A DNA stretch of 64,000 nt from NCBI GenBank assembly GCA_947623455.1, contig OX392535.1, forward strand, positions 35,860,688 through 35,924,687. Direction: 5' to 3'. A model generated the notes under the pieces. The model was not told the DNA's origin, searched no databases, and saw only the letters and a list, made by a program, of their open reading frames with translations. The stretch's first letter is position 1, and each line of letters begins with the position of its first letter. Positions 47,761-59,755 of this stretch are shown piece by piece. The position numbers were made by a program, and so were the translations under genes. The DNA comes from Mimachlamys varia (Eukaryota > Mollusca > Bivalvia > Pectinida > Pectinidae).

Positions 47761-48728
47761 TAATATCACACAGGGCTTATCAGGATAGACAATTGGTGAA
47801 AAAAAGGTGAATTAATTATTCCTTTTCTCGTAGCTTCAATGACTGTGAGCAACAAGCCGATTAAAAGAATATGTCGCGGCCTTCAAAATATTTGTCTTGA
47901 GAATGTTTCTATCTTTGCAATAGTGCTGCAATGTCTACTTAATAGTCTGTCAAATTGCATATTTATGCGCTAACCCATATATAAATTAAGTGAACCATGT
48001 ATATAAATCATGATATAAGAGAAAGGTCCGCGATTCTTCTGATCGGTTAATATCTAATTCTCAAGTACATGCTATCACATATACACCTCGACAAAAGTCC
48101 ATATTATTAAAAATGACAAGAATCAATCGAATGAACTAGAAATGGGTACCTATACGATGAATTTATCTTGTAAATTACCAAAAGGGTAATATTTTCAAAG
48201 ACTAGTCTACAATCTATTTTTGTAAGAACGAGACAAACGGCAAAGTCTTCAGCATGTAACAAGTGTTTCTTTTTTTGTCGACATTGCTTGGCTTATATAT
48301 ATGCACTATATGTCTGTAGACGATTTAATTTGTACATTTGGGCGTAACCCGCGAGAGAGGGCGGATTCGCGGCAATTTATCCCGCCCCCTTTCCATCACT
48401 TCCACGTGCGATACAGACAGTGCCAGAAACTAGGTGAAACACTAACAGGAACCACATGGAAAGCGAAAGGTTGCAGACAATGTTCTGTTTTTTGTTTTAG
48501 AATGTTCGTGTGTAGACGTATTGTTTTCACTTGTTATGGGTCTTTGTTGCCATCGACTCATTTATAGTGTCATGTCACGTACATTCTTCAAAACAATAAC
48601 CAGTTATATTCATTTCAGGCCACATTTTCTTTCACAACTTTTATAGGACACTTCATTCCTCACTTTATGGGTAAACCTTCCAGGTAAAAATGTTTGGGCA
48701 CCCGTTAACAGGTAAACATCCCATCCTT
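47761..48728. other. No supported gene
   Basis: An 88-codon open frame at 48301-48567 shows no recognisable domain. It overlaps a relatively G+C-rich stretch after TATATATATG (48294-48303). I do not call it a gene. Confidence 0.45.
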
Positions 48729-49050
48729 GATATCAAAGGGTTACGCTCACCTACGTTCTGTGCACCCCCAGAACATGTCATAGCAAATCTGAAGGCTCCG
48801 GGTGCCCTACCTTGTCGATAGGACAAAAAGACTGGTTCGAACCTTTGATGTATATCAAAAGAATCTCGTTGTCACATAACGGTAAAATGGACAAGCTTCA
48901 AAGTCGGTTGTGGCTCCTCTGTAATCTTCAAAAGACAGACATGCAGCCTAGCGGTTGGTCAGGTATTTTTTAACCTGAGAGTGCCTTCTTTTTTCCATGA
49001 CATTTTCCAGGGGTGAAGAGAGCGTAGGTGAGTGCAGTCCCTGATATTGA
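48729..49050. mobile_element. TIR element (MITE-like), about 320 bp
   Basis: Imperfect inverted termini of about 40-48 bp: ATATCAAAGGGTTACGCTCA then CCTACGTTCTGTGCACCCCC at the left, inversely matched by AAAATGTCAT-type sequence, GGGGTGAAGAGAGCGTAGG and TGAGTGCAGTCCCTGATAT at the right. The body (TCGAACCTTTGATGTATATC; CTTCAAAGTCGGTTG) recurs in diverged form at 54776-54960. No coding capacity. Confidence 0.7.
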
Positions 49051-49466
49051 TGATGGTTAACAACCTTGATGTTATTTTATTCTATTTCAGCTCTGTCGTG
49101 AAGTAAATTGCTTTGTGTCATCATATAGATCTAGCGTGACGTCATAATTCATTGCAAGCGATTCAGAAATGGCGTCTTCACAAGGATACGAGTGGTGTAT
49201 TAGATGTTATCTGATACATTGTATGTATGTATTTTAAAGTTAATTTAGCAAAGCACTATCTGTATGATTTAGTGGGTTTTTTTTTCAATTTGCAAGTTAT
49301 CCTTATCAAATAAGATTAGCATGGGCTACCAACTTTCATTCGTGGAAACCCCTTTATAATTCACGCTAACTAGACCTCCAGAGTTATCGTTCGTTGGGGA
49401 ACCCCCAATATGATTCATGCTAGGCAGACGGGGCTGAAAAACGCATTCGATTAAGATGTGTCTCTC
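49051..49466. other. No supported gene; 23-codon frame at 49169
   Basis: GAAATGGCGTCTTC at 49167-49180 has good Kozak context and opens a 23-codon frame (MASSQGYEWC...) to TAA at 49237, with GTATGT donor-like sequence inside. Not enough to call a gene. Confidence 0.4.
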
Positions 49467-49834
49467 TTAAAGGCCCAATATACGTAATGTTCGGCAAAAC
49501 TTACTATTTTTATAGATTTAGTTAAGATTAACTGATATCAGCAATAATCAAGATGAATTCTTACGCGGTTACCGGTACAGCAGCAGTTGAAACTCGGTAT
49601 TTGTAAACATGCGTCCATTTCGAAAAGTCTTCTACCTTCGACTTGTTATTGAAGTTGGCCACACCTGAATTATTTTCAATTCTTTGGATTTTTCTGTCAA
49701 GAGTTTCTTGTTAGTTACCGCTCAGGTTGACTTCGTTTAAGACTTATTTTAACATGGTTATCAACTGGATTTTTTCCCCATAATTTTTTAGAATCCCGAA
49801 AAATTTATCGCGGTTACGTATATTGGGCATTTAA
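49467..49834 (-). mobile_element. TTAA-flanked MITE, copy 3, with 20-bp flanking duplication
   Basis: TTAA plus AGGCCCAATATACGTAATGT at the left; GGTTACGTATATTGGGCATT then TTAA at the right; interior inverted relative to copies 1 and 2. The flanking TTAAGATGTGTCTCTCTTAA is present exactly at 49451-49470 and 49831-49850. Confidence 0.85.
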
Positions 49835-50548
49835 GATGTGTCTCTCTTAAATACGGTTGCTTTCCCAGGCAATAAACCACCGTTCTCTATACTGATATCG
49901 TACATTTGTGTCTCCATACTTCTACATTTTATATTTCAGTAGGTGACAGGAATATGGATCATTCAAAATTAAGCAAGCATTTGAAAGCAATGTTGAAAGG
50001 CATCTGAAGAAATTCTTCCTTTGATCAATTCAATAAATCCGATGTATCGATCTGTTCAGTTGATCAAAAGTTAAGATATGAACTTTGCGACGCTATCGTT
50101 CTCTACTATATATATACGGTAAATACACTTATAACGTCTGTCTAATCAATAACAGACTTCGGAACAGGGTTTGTTTTCTAGACTGGAGAAGATATACCAG
50201 TGGATGTCACTGATGAAGGAATACTGACTCGGAAACATCTGGATTCAAAGGAAATAATCGGGAGTTTTGTATCGATTTTCTATTACTTATAAAGTTATGT
50301 ACACATATACATGTACTGCATACCTACACATACTCCCTGTGATAGAATTGCTGCTATTACAGAAGGTCTTCCTTTTGAATTATTAAAATTATCAAATAAT
50401 TAAAAATGCTTTTTAATTTTTTCAATTTAATGAATTTAATGAAACGTTTTTTATGGAATGCTATATATTCTCTGATTCTTTTCTGAAATGAAGTGAACGA
50501 TTATAATTATTTTGCATATCTTGATATGTATTTGTATTTTGTAAGGGA
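49835..50548. other. No supported gene
   Basis: Includes GTCACTGATGAAGGAATACT (50206-50225) with CGGAAAC downstream. This resembles a hammerhead core by chance or by decay, but has no stem II. Confidence 0.45.
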
Positions 50549-53500
50549 GTCGCGGTGGCCAAGTGGTTCAGGTGCCTGATATTCTGGTACCACCAGTCCT
50601 CCACCTCTAGGACGCGGTGGCCAAGTGGTTAAGGTGTCTGATATTCTACTACCTCTAGCACTCCACCTCTAGGACACGGTGGCCAAGTGGTTAAGGTGTC
50701 TGATATTCTGCTACCACTAGCCCTCCACCTCTAGGTCGCGGTGGCCAAGTGGTTAAGGTGTCTGATATTCTGCTACCACTAGCCCTCCACCTCTAGGTCG
50801 CGGTGGCCAAGTGGTTAAGGTGTCTGATATTCTGCTACCACTAGCCCTCCACCTCTAGGTCGCGGTGGCCAAGTGGTTAAGGTGTCTGATATTCTGCTAC
50901 CTCTAGCACTCCACCTCTAGGACGCGGTGGCCAAGTGGTCAAGGTGTCTGATATTCTGCTACCTCTAGCCCTCCACCTCTAGGTCGCGCTGACCTAGTGG
51001 TTAAGGTGTCTGACATTCGGTTACCACCAACCCTCCAACTCTGGGTCGCGGTGGCCAGGTAGTTAAGGTGTCTGACATTCTGGGTGCCACTTGCCATCCA
51101 CCTCTAGGTCGCGATGACCAAGTGGTTAAGGTGTCTGACATTCTGCTACCATTAGCCCTCCACCTTCAGGTCGCGGTGGCCAAGTGGTTAAGATGTCTGA
51201 CATTCTGCTACCACTAGCCCCTACCTCTAAGTCACGGTGACCAAGTGGTCAAGGTGTCTGACATTCTGCTACCTCTAGCCCTCCACCTCTGAGTCGCGGT
51301 TGCCTAGTGGTTAAGGTGTCTGACATTCTGCTACCACTAGCCCTCCACCTCTGAGTCACTGTAGTCAAGTGGTTAAGGTGTCTGACATTCTGGGTGCCAC
51401 TTGCCATCCACCTCTAGGTCGCGCTGACCAAGTGGTTAAGGTGTCTGACATTCTGCTACCACTAGCCCACCACCTCCAGGTCGCGGTGGCCATGTGGTTA
51501 AGGTGTCTGACATTCTGCAACCACTAGCCCTCCACCTCTGAGTCACTGTAGTCAAGTGGTTAAGGTGTCTGACATTCTGGGTGCCACTTGCCATCCACCT
51601 CTAGGTCGCGCTGACCAAGTGGTTAAGGTGTCTGACATTCTGCTACCATTAGCCCACCACCTCCAGGTCGCGGTGGCCATGTGGTTAAGGTGTCTGACAT
51701 TCTGCTACCTCTAGCCCTCCACCTCTGTGTCACTGTAGTCAAGCGGTTAAGGTGTTTAATATTCGGTTACCACCAGCCCTCCACCTCTGGGTCGCGGTGG
51801 CCTAGTGGTTAATGTGTCACTGTAGTCAAGTGGTTAAGGTGTCTGACATTCTTGGTGCCACTTGCCATCCACCTCTAGGTCGCGATGACCAAGTTGTTAA
51901 AGTGTCTGACACTCTGCTACCTCTAGCCCCTACCTCTAGGTCGCAGTGGCCTAGTGGTTAATGTGTCTAACATTCTGCTACCACTAGCCCTCCACCTCTG
52001 GGTCACTGTAGTCAAGTGGTTAAGGTGTCTGACATTCTGCTACCACTAGCCCTCCACCTCTGGGTCACTGTAGTCAAGCGTTTAAGGTGTTTGACATTCT
52101 GCTACAACTAGCCCTCCGCCTCTAGGTCGCGGTAGCCACGTGGTCAAGGTGTCTGACATTCAACTACTACTAGCCCCCACGTCTTGGTCACCGTGACCTA
52201 GTTGTCAAGGTGTCTGACATTCTGCTACCTCAAGCTCTCCACCTCTAGGTTGCGCTGACCAAGTGGTTAAGGTGTCTGACATTCGGTTACCACCAGCCCT
52301 CCACCTCTGGGTCGCGGTGGCCAAGTGGTTAAGGTGTCTGACATTCTGCTAACACTAGCCCTCCACCTCTGGGTCGCGGTGGCCAGGTAGTTAAGGTGTC
52401 TGACATTCTGGGTGCCACTTGCCATCCTCCTCTAGGTCGTGATGACCAAGTGGTTAAGGTGTTTGACATTCTGCTACAACTAGCCCTCCGCCTCTAGGTC
52501 GCGGTAGCCACGTGGTCAAGGTGTCTGGCATTCTACTACTACTAGCCCTCCACGTCTTGATCACCGTGACCTAGTTGTCAAGGTGTCTGACATTCTGCTA
52601 CCTCAAGCTCTCCACCTCTAGGTCGCGCTGACCAAGTGGTTAAGGTGTCTGACATTCGGTTACCACCAGCCCTCCACCTCTGGGTCGCGGTGGCCAAGTG
52701 GTTAAGGTGTCTGACATTCTGCTAACACTAGCCCTCCACCTCTGGGTCGCGGTGGCCAGGTAGTTAAGGTGTCTGACATTCTGGGTGCCACTTGCCATCC
52801 TCCTCTAGGTCGTGATGACCAAGTGGTTAAAGTGTCTGACATTCTGCTACCATTAGCCCTCCACCTCCAGGTCGCGCTGACTAAGTGGTTAAGGTGTCTG
52901 ACATTCTGCTACCACTAGCCCCTACCTCTAGGTCGCAGTGGCCTAGTGGTAAATGTATCTGACATTCTGCTACCACTAGCCCTCCACCTCTGAGTCACTG
53001 TAGTCAAGTGGTTAAGGTGCCTGACATTCTGGGTGCCACTTGCCATCCACCTCTAGGTCGCGATGACCAAGTGGTTAAGGTGTCTGACATTCTGCTACCA
53101 TTAGCCCTCCACCTCCAGGTCGCAGTGGCCAAGTGGTTAAGGTGTCTGACATTCTGCTACCACTAGCCCTCCACCTCTGAGTCACTGTAGTCAAGTGGTT
53201 AAGGTGTCTGACATTCTGCTACCACTAGCCCTCCACCTCTGGGTCACTGTAGTCAAGTGGTTAAGGTGTATGACATTCTGGGTGCCACTTGCCATCACCT
53301 CTAGGTCGCGATGATCAAGTGGTTAAGGTGTCTGACATTCTGCTACCACTAGCCCCTACCTCTAGGTCGCAGTGACCTAGTGATTAATGTTTGTGACATT
53401 CTGCTACCACTAGCCCTCCACCTCTGGGTCACTGTAGTCAAGTGGTTAAGTGTCTGGTATTCTGCTTTCACTAGCCCCTACCTCTAGGTCGCACTTGCCT

Positions 53501-53805
53501 AGTGGTTAAGGTGTCTGACATTCTGCTACCACTAGCCCTCCACCTCTGAGTCACTGTAGTCAAGTGGTTAAGGTGTCTGACATTCTGGGTGCCACTTGCC
53601 ATCCTCCTCTGGGTCGCGATGACCAAGTGGTTAATGTGTCTGAAATTGTGCTACCACTAGCCCTCCACCTCTGGGTCACTGTAGTCAAGTGGTTAAGGTG
53701 TCTGACATTCTATTGCCACTAGCCCCCCAACTCTGGGTCACAGTGGCCAAGTTATTTAAGTGTCTGGTATTCTGCTTCCACTAGCCCTATACATCTGAGT
53801 CATGG
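50549..53805 (+). repeat. 62-bp satellite made of SINE heads, about 52 units
   Basis: Unit GTCGCGGTGGCCAAGTGGTT plus AAGGTGTCTGACATTCTGCT, then ACCACTAGCCCTCCACCTCT and AG; unit starts 50611, 50673 and 50735 give a 62-bp period. It is the first part of the tRNA-derived SINE (compare 34521 and 54281): the A box TGGCC(A/G)AGTGG is present, the B box absent. Variant units (CACTGTAGTCAAGTGG; GGGTGCCACTTGCCATCC; CGCGATGACCAAGTGG) recur in a three-unit order, hence about 186-bp higher-order repeats. The last unit runs into a degenerate B-box-like GTGCAAATTGCG and ACGTGGGACAG, as if one SINE's head had expanded in place. Confidence 0.95.
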
Positions 53806-53814
53806 GTGCAAATT

Positions 53815-54243
53815 GCGCCTGCAGACGTGGGACAGTAAAGATTATTCGATGAAACAAAATATCATCTTTTATCTTTCTTAAAAGTAACACCTTTAATTTA
53901 TTCATTTGTTTTCCGATATGACAACAACAGTTTACTGTACTTTACAGAAATTTTCAAAAAACACATAAAAAATATACAAAACATATTATTTACGAATTAT
54001 GAAATCGATTGGCATCCCTTTCACATTATCTAAGAAACGGTAACACATTTTATTGATAAACACTGTCGCTGTTACGTTAAGAGAAATTGAGGGGGACAAG
54101 GAGAAAAACCTTAGGAGCGGCTACCATATAACACGTATTTCCATTTTTTTTATTGATTCTATATTTTGTGACAGCAATTGTCAAATCTAAATGAAAACGA
54201 AAAACTCTAGATTTTCATTATCCACATTAATGCATAATAGGGT
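53815..54243. other. No supported feature
   Basis: AT-rich gap between the head array and the intact SINE. Confidence 0.5.
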
Positions 54244-54478
54244 TTGTCATTCTGCTACCACTAGTCCTCCACCTCGGGTGTCCGCGGTGGCCGAGTGGTA
54301 AAGGTGTCTGACATTCTGCTACCACTAGCCCTCCACCTCTGAGTCGCGGGTTCGAGACCTATGTGAGGCAATCGCAAGGAACTGGCCATTGGTCGGTGGC
54401 TTTTCTTCGGGAACTTTGGCTTTCCTCCACCGCTGTCACGTCCCATTTAAAAGACATAACACAAATACAAACCAAACT
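54244..54478 (+). mobile_element. tRNA-derived SINE with 1.5 heads
   Basis: A partial head tail (TCTGCTACCACTAGTCCTCC, 54250-54269) is followed by a complete head from 54281 (CCGCGGTGGCCGAGTGGTAA), B box GGGTTCGAGACC (54348-54359), middle and tail ending ACATAACACAAATACAAACC. Its head carries the TGTCTGACATTCTGCTACCA wording of the 50549 array rather than the TTCCGACATTCT of the other SINEs, so it is the closest full-length relative of the array. Confidence 0.85.
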
Positions 54479-54769
54479 TATGATTAATAAATGATATCCT
54501 CGCATTGTAAGTAATATGTGAAGACGTCGTAAATTAGTAGTAGAAGTAAAAGTAGAACTAAATCCGTTGAAATAATAGATGTTTAACACTCCAGCCCTAG
54601 AGGTCAATATACAGACGTAGTGATAGTATTTAACTATTTTAAAAATCTATAAATGACTTCTTTTGGGACACAGCGGGCGCGTATTACATCATAGATTCTG
54701 TTTAAAATACTAGTTAAGCGACTTAAACAAAGATTTGATTTTTTTCTTGACTGCGGATATGAAATCCAT
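54479..54769. other. No supported feature
   Basis: Short AT-rich spacer. Nothing recognised. Confidence 0.5.
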
Positions 54770-55100
54770 CCTCCTGAGGCTACGCTCATCTATACGCTCT
54801 CTTCATCTCCAGAATATGTTCCCCACCTTGCTCATGAGGCAAGAAGACTCATTCGATCCTTTGGTGTACATCAAAGAAATCTCGCGGCCACATAATGGTA
54901 AACATTGACAGGCTTTGAAGTCGGTTGAAATCTTCAAAGGACATGCACTAGTCGATTAAATCAGGGGCAAAATATGAACAAAGAAAAGATTTACATGGAG
55001 ACCCTTGTAAATTGTACAATAGAATAAGACCAAGTGTTCCGGAAGAGTAAGCGTCTGCTGCTTCATCGACGACACCCACCATGTAAATCTTTGTCACATC
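54770..55100. mobile_element. Mosaic of two dispersed repeats
   Basis: The left part (54776-54960; CGCTCTCTTCATCTCCAGAA, GTACATCAAAGAAATCTCG, GCTTTGAAGTCGGTTG) matches the 48729 element but lacks its right terminus. The right part (54963-55080, minus strand; landmark TGCTTCATCGACGACACCCA) matches 61795-61950 and 63305-63460 on the plus strand. The junction near 54960 suggests insertion or recombination between two families. Confidence 0.6.
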
Positions 55101-56819
55101 CAAGTAAACATCAAGTTCTCAAAATAAGAACCGAGTATCATTGTCAATCACAACAAGTAAACACACTAATGAGTCAATCTTAACATCACTTAAAGGTACA
55201 GAATATTTCTCAATGAGACAGAGATGGCGACCATAAAATTTGCCCTTAGTTCTGATCAACCTGCATCTCTCGAATCTCTCGAAAGTACAGGTTGTTTGTG
55301 CATGACTTTGTATCAATATTGCTTACTTAGTTAGGAAGCCAATTCAAACCACTGTACTCGTACAACCTGTATCCAACGAAGGATACCGCCATACTTGATT
55401 GGGAGATGTTTTGTTGAAAGGGTGGGCATAATATTATTTCTCCTGATATACATGGCAACATGTCTGGTTGGTCACACGAAGTGGAAATAAAACACCGTTT
55501 TCCCCTCATGCGTTGTGTTTTCCTGTTCCAATGGCAAACAATGTAAGGTGCACATGTACGTATAAGTTTTTTTTCTTATTTGATATTAAGATGTTTGATA
55601 GATATATTTTCCCCTTGAGTGACCATCCTTAAATTCAATTATCGAGTATACAGTAAATTCAGTATATTCGAAGTAAAGGAGAGTTCCGTTTAAGTCACAC
55701 TGGTCATGCAAAATTCGTTTTAATTTCAATCGTGAATGCTTTCGTCAGATAAAAAGCTTAAAGGTTTACCAAAGGAAGTAAAAACAAAGATAAAATATAA
55801 AAAAGCAAAAGTAGTTTTCTCGGATTCTAGACGAAATTTAACTGCAAGTAATTTGGTACATATAGTGTATCTTTTGTTTATATACCCTCTTGGGGCGATA
55901 TAAAATGATACTTCTTGATCAGAAGTCACAGATTACAAATTGAGTGTCTGCATGTAGCGATTCGTCTTATTCCACAAACTCACTGCAACCGAGTTAATTC
56001 TCGCACAATCCGAAATCTCGTTTATAGACTCTTGTACTTTAATGACATGACTGGGTTTATTTTTGCTAGATAAATTTGATATGATAAAAAACAAATATTA
56101 TTTTCTAACTGCCGATGGTGTGATAGCCAATCAAAACATCCGTTACAGTTGACTTGGGGTCTGGTTGTCATGCCAAGGTACACACATATGGCCTACGTCA
56201 CTTTTTTTGCGATGGTATTGCGTAATTTGGTTTTTGTTGTAATCGGATTCAAACAGGTGCTTCATCATAAGCTGATGTCTGTAATTACAATCTTGCTTTT
56301 GGCTATTGTGTCATTCAGCGAAACTGGAGATGTTTACGTAAAACATCTTTTAAAAATAGAGAAAGTTAGGTAATGTATATGTACCGTTTTACCTCTGGAA
56401 ACACCCAAGGGAAGCGAGGATTTCCAGCTGTTTTCGTCGGCATCGTAACGCATTGCCAGAAGAAAAAGAAAATCTGTGATTGTGGACAAAAACGATAATT
56501 AGAGGAGGACTAGAGATATAATCTATTACGGATTTAAACTTCAGGAAACAGGGCAAAACTTCGTACGCTCTGTACGTCTGCCATGTTTTCAGTGTAGCTG
56601 AGTCAGTATTTTTAACAACGTTCTACATATAGCGGATAGACAAAGCTTTAACGAACCTGCCAATCTCAAGTCAAAATTTGCTGACAACAAGCTTTTCAGA
56701 AATGTTTTTAAAAAAATGCATGCACAAATGTTTAAAACGGTTTGGTATTTTTTCTATTGTATACTTTTAAAAGTAAGATAAACTAGTTTGTTATACGACT
56801 CTACGGGTCTAATATCTCA
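55101..56819. other. No supported gene
   Basis: A 74-codon frame at 56149-56373 is hydrophobic but unrecognised. Remainder AT-rich. Confidence 0.45.
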
Positions 56820-59755
56820 TATATCGCTGATCCCACACCTATACCAGGTATGTTATGAATCCTATACTTACATATCGCTAATCTAACTCCTATATATCGC
56901 TAATCCCACATATATAATCATTAATCCTACAGCTATAGATCGCTTATCCCACAGCTATATATCACTGATCCTACAGCTATATATCACTAATCCTACAGCT
57001 ATATATCACTAATCCTACAGCTATATATCACTAATACTACAGCTATAGATCGCTTATCCTATCACTAATCCTACAGCTATATATCACTTATCCCACAGCT
57101 ATATATCACTAATACTACAGCTATAGATCGCTTATCACATAGCTATAAATCGCTTATCCTACACCTTTATATCATTAATCCTACATTTATATATCGCTAA
57201 TACTACAGCTATAGATCGCTTATCACATAGCTTTACATCGCTTATCCTACACCTTTATATCATTAATACTACAGCTATATATCGCTAATCCTACAGCTAT
57301 ATATCACTAATCCTACATCTATATATCGCTAATACTACAGCTATACATCACTAATCCTACATCTATATATCGCTAATACTACAGCTATATATCACTAATA
57401 CTACAGCTATATATCACTAATACTACAGCTATATATCACTTATCCCACAGCTATATATCACTAATACTACAGCTATATATCACTAATCCTACAGCTATAT
57501 ATCGCTAATACTACAGCTAGATATCACTAATCCTACAGCTATATATCACTAATACTACAGCTATATATCACTAATACTACAGCTATAGATCGCTTATCAC
57601 ATAGCTATAGATCGCTTATCCTACACCTTTATATCATTAATCCTACATTTATATATCGCTAATACTACAGCTATAGATCGCTTATCACATAGCTTTATAT
57701 CGCTTATCCTACACCTTTATATCATTAATACTACAGCTATATATCACTATTCCTACATCTATATATCGCTAATACTACAGCTATATATCACTAATAATAC
57801 AGCTATATATCACTAATACTACAGCTATATATCACTTATCCCACAGCTATATATAACTAATCCTACAACTATATATCATTAATCCTACAGCTATATATCA
57901 CTAATCCTACAGCTATATATCACTAATCCTACAGCTATATATCACTAGTCCTACAGCTATTTATCGCTTATCCCAAAACTATATATCGCTTATCCTGCAG
58001 CTATATATAATAATTAATCCTACAACTATAGATCGCTTATCCCACAGCTTTATATCACTTATCCTACAGCTATATATCACTTATCCAACAGCTATATATC
58101 ACTAATCCTACAGTTATATATCACTTATCCAACAGCTATATATCACTTATCCTACAGCTATATATCACTTATGCTACAGCTATATATCACTAATCCTACA
58201 GCTATATATCACTTATCCTACAGCTATATATCACTAACCCTACAGCTATATATCACTAATCCTACATCTATATATCACTTATCATACAGCTATATATCAC
58301 TAATCCTTCATCTATATATCACTTATCCTATCACTAATCCTACAGCTATATATCACTAATACTACAGCTATATATCACTAATCCTACAGCTATATATCAC
58401 TTATCCTACAGCTATATATCACTAATCCTACAGCTATATATCACTAATCCTACAGCTATATATCACTTATCCTACAGCTATATATCACTAATCCTTCAGC
58501 TATATATCACTTATCCTATCACTAATCCTACAGCTATATATCGCTAATCCTACAGCTATATATCACTTAACCTACAGCTATATATCACTAATCCTATCAC
58601 TAATCCTTCAGCTATATATCACTTATCCTATCACTAATCCTACAGCTATATATCACTTATCCTATCACTAATCCTACAGCTATATATCGCTAATCCTACA
58701 GCTATATATCACTAATCCTACAGCTATATATCACTTAACCTACAGCTATATATCACTAATCCTACAGCTATAAATCGCTAATCCTACAGCTATATATCAC
58801 TAATCCTACAGCTATATATCACTTATCCTACAGCTATATATCGCTAATCCTATCACTAATCCTACAGCTATATATCACTTATCCTATCACTAATCCTACA
58901 GCTATATATCACTTATCCTATCACTAATCCTTCAGCTATATATCACTTATCCTATCACTAATCCTACAGCTATATATCGCTAATCCTATCACTAATCCTA
59001 CAGCTATATATCACTTATCCTATCACTAATCCTTCAGCTATATATCGCTAATCCTACAGCTATATATCACTTAACCTACAGCTATATATCACTAATCCTA
59101 CAGCTATATATCACTTATCCTATCACTAATCCTACAGCTATATATCGCTAATCCTACAGCTATATATCACTTAACCTACAGCTATATATCACTAATCCTT
59201 CAGCTATATATCACTTATCATATCACTAATCCTACAGCTATATATCACTAATCCTACAGCTATATATCACTAATCCTACAGCTATATATTACTTATCCTA
59301 CAGCTATATATCACTAATCCTTCAGCTATATATCACTTATCATATCACTAATCCTACAGCTATATATCACTTACCTACAGCTATATATCACTAATCCTAC
59401 AGCTATATATCACTTATCCTACAGCTATATATCACTAATCCTAAAGCTATATATCACTTATCCTATCACTAATCCTACAGCTATATATATCTAATCCTAC
59501 AGCTATATATCACTTATCCTACAGCTATATATCATTAATCCTACAGCTATATATCACTAATCCTACAGCTATATATCACTAATCCTTCAGCTATATATCA
59601 CTTATCATATCACTAATCCTACAGCTATATATCACTTACCTACAGCTATATATCGCTAATCCTACAGCTATATATCACTTATCCTACAGCTATATATCGC
59701 TTATCACATAGCTTTATATCGCTTATCCTATAGTTATATATATACTTAATAATAC
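56820..59755. repeat. 22-bp AT-rich satellite, about 130 units
   Basis: Unit CCTACAGCTATATATCACTA plus AT. Alternatives include CGCTAAT or CACTTAT for the last bases, and ACCTTTATATCATT in the left part. A shortened unit (CCTATCACTAAT, lacking ACAGCTATATAT) recurs mainly in 58320-59640. Higher-order duplication is visible, e.g. the segments from 57120 and 57590. The 5' part (56820-57200) is more degenerate. Confidence 0.95.

Noticed and set aside
50196..50245. Additional hammerhead ribozyme (CUGAUGA with GGAAAC)
   Set aside because: No complementary stem II lies between the two core strands, and I see no matching stem I.
50549..53805. Cluster of tRNA-Ser/Leu genes
   Set aside because: Each 62-bp unit has an A box but no B box, anticodon arm or acceptor pairing, and it matches the 5' part of local SINEs.
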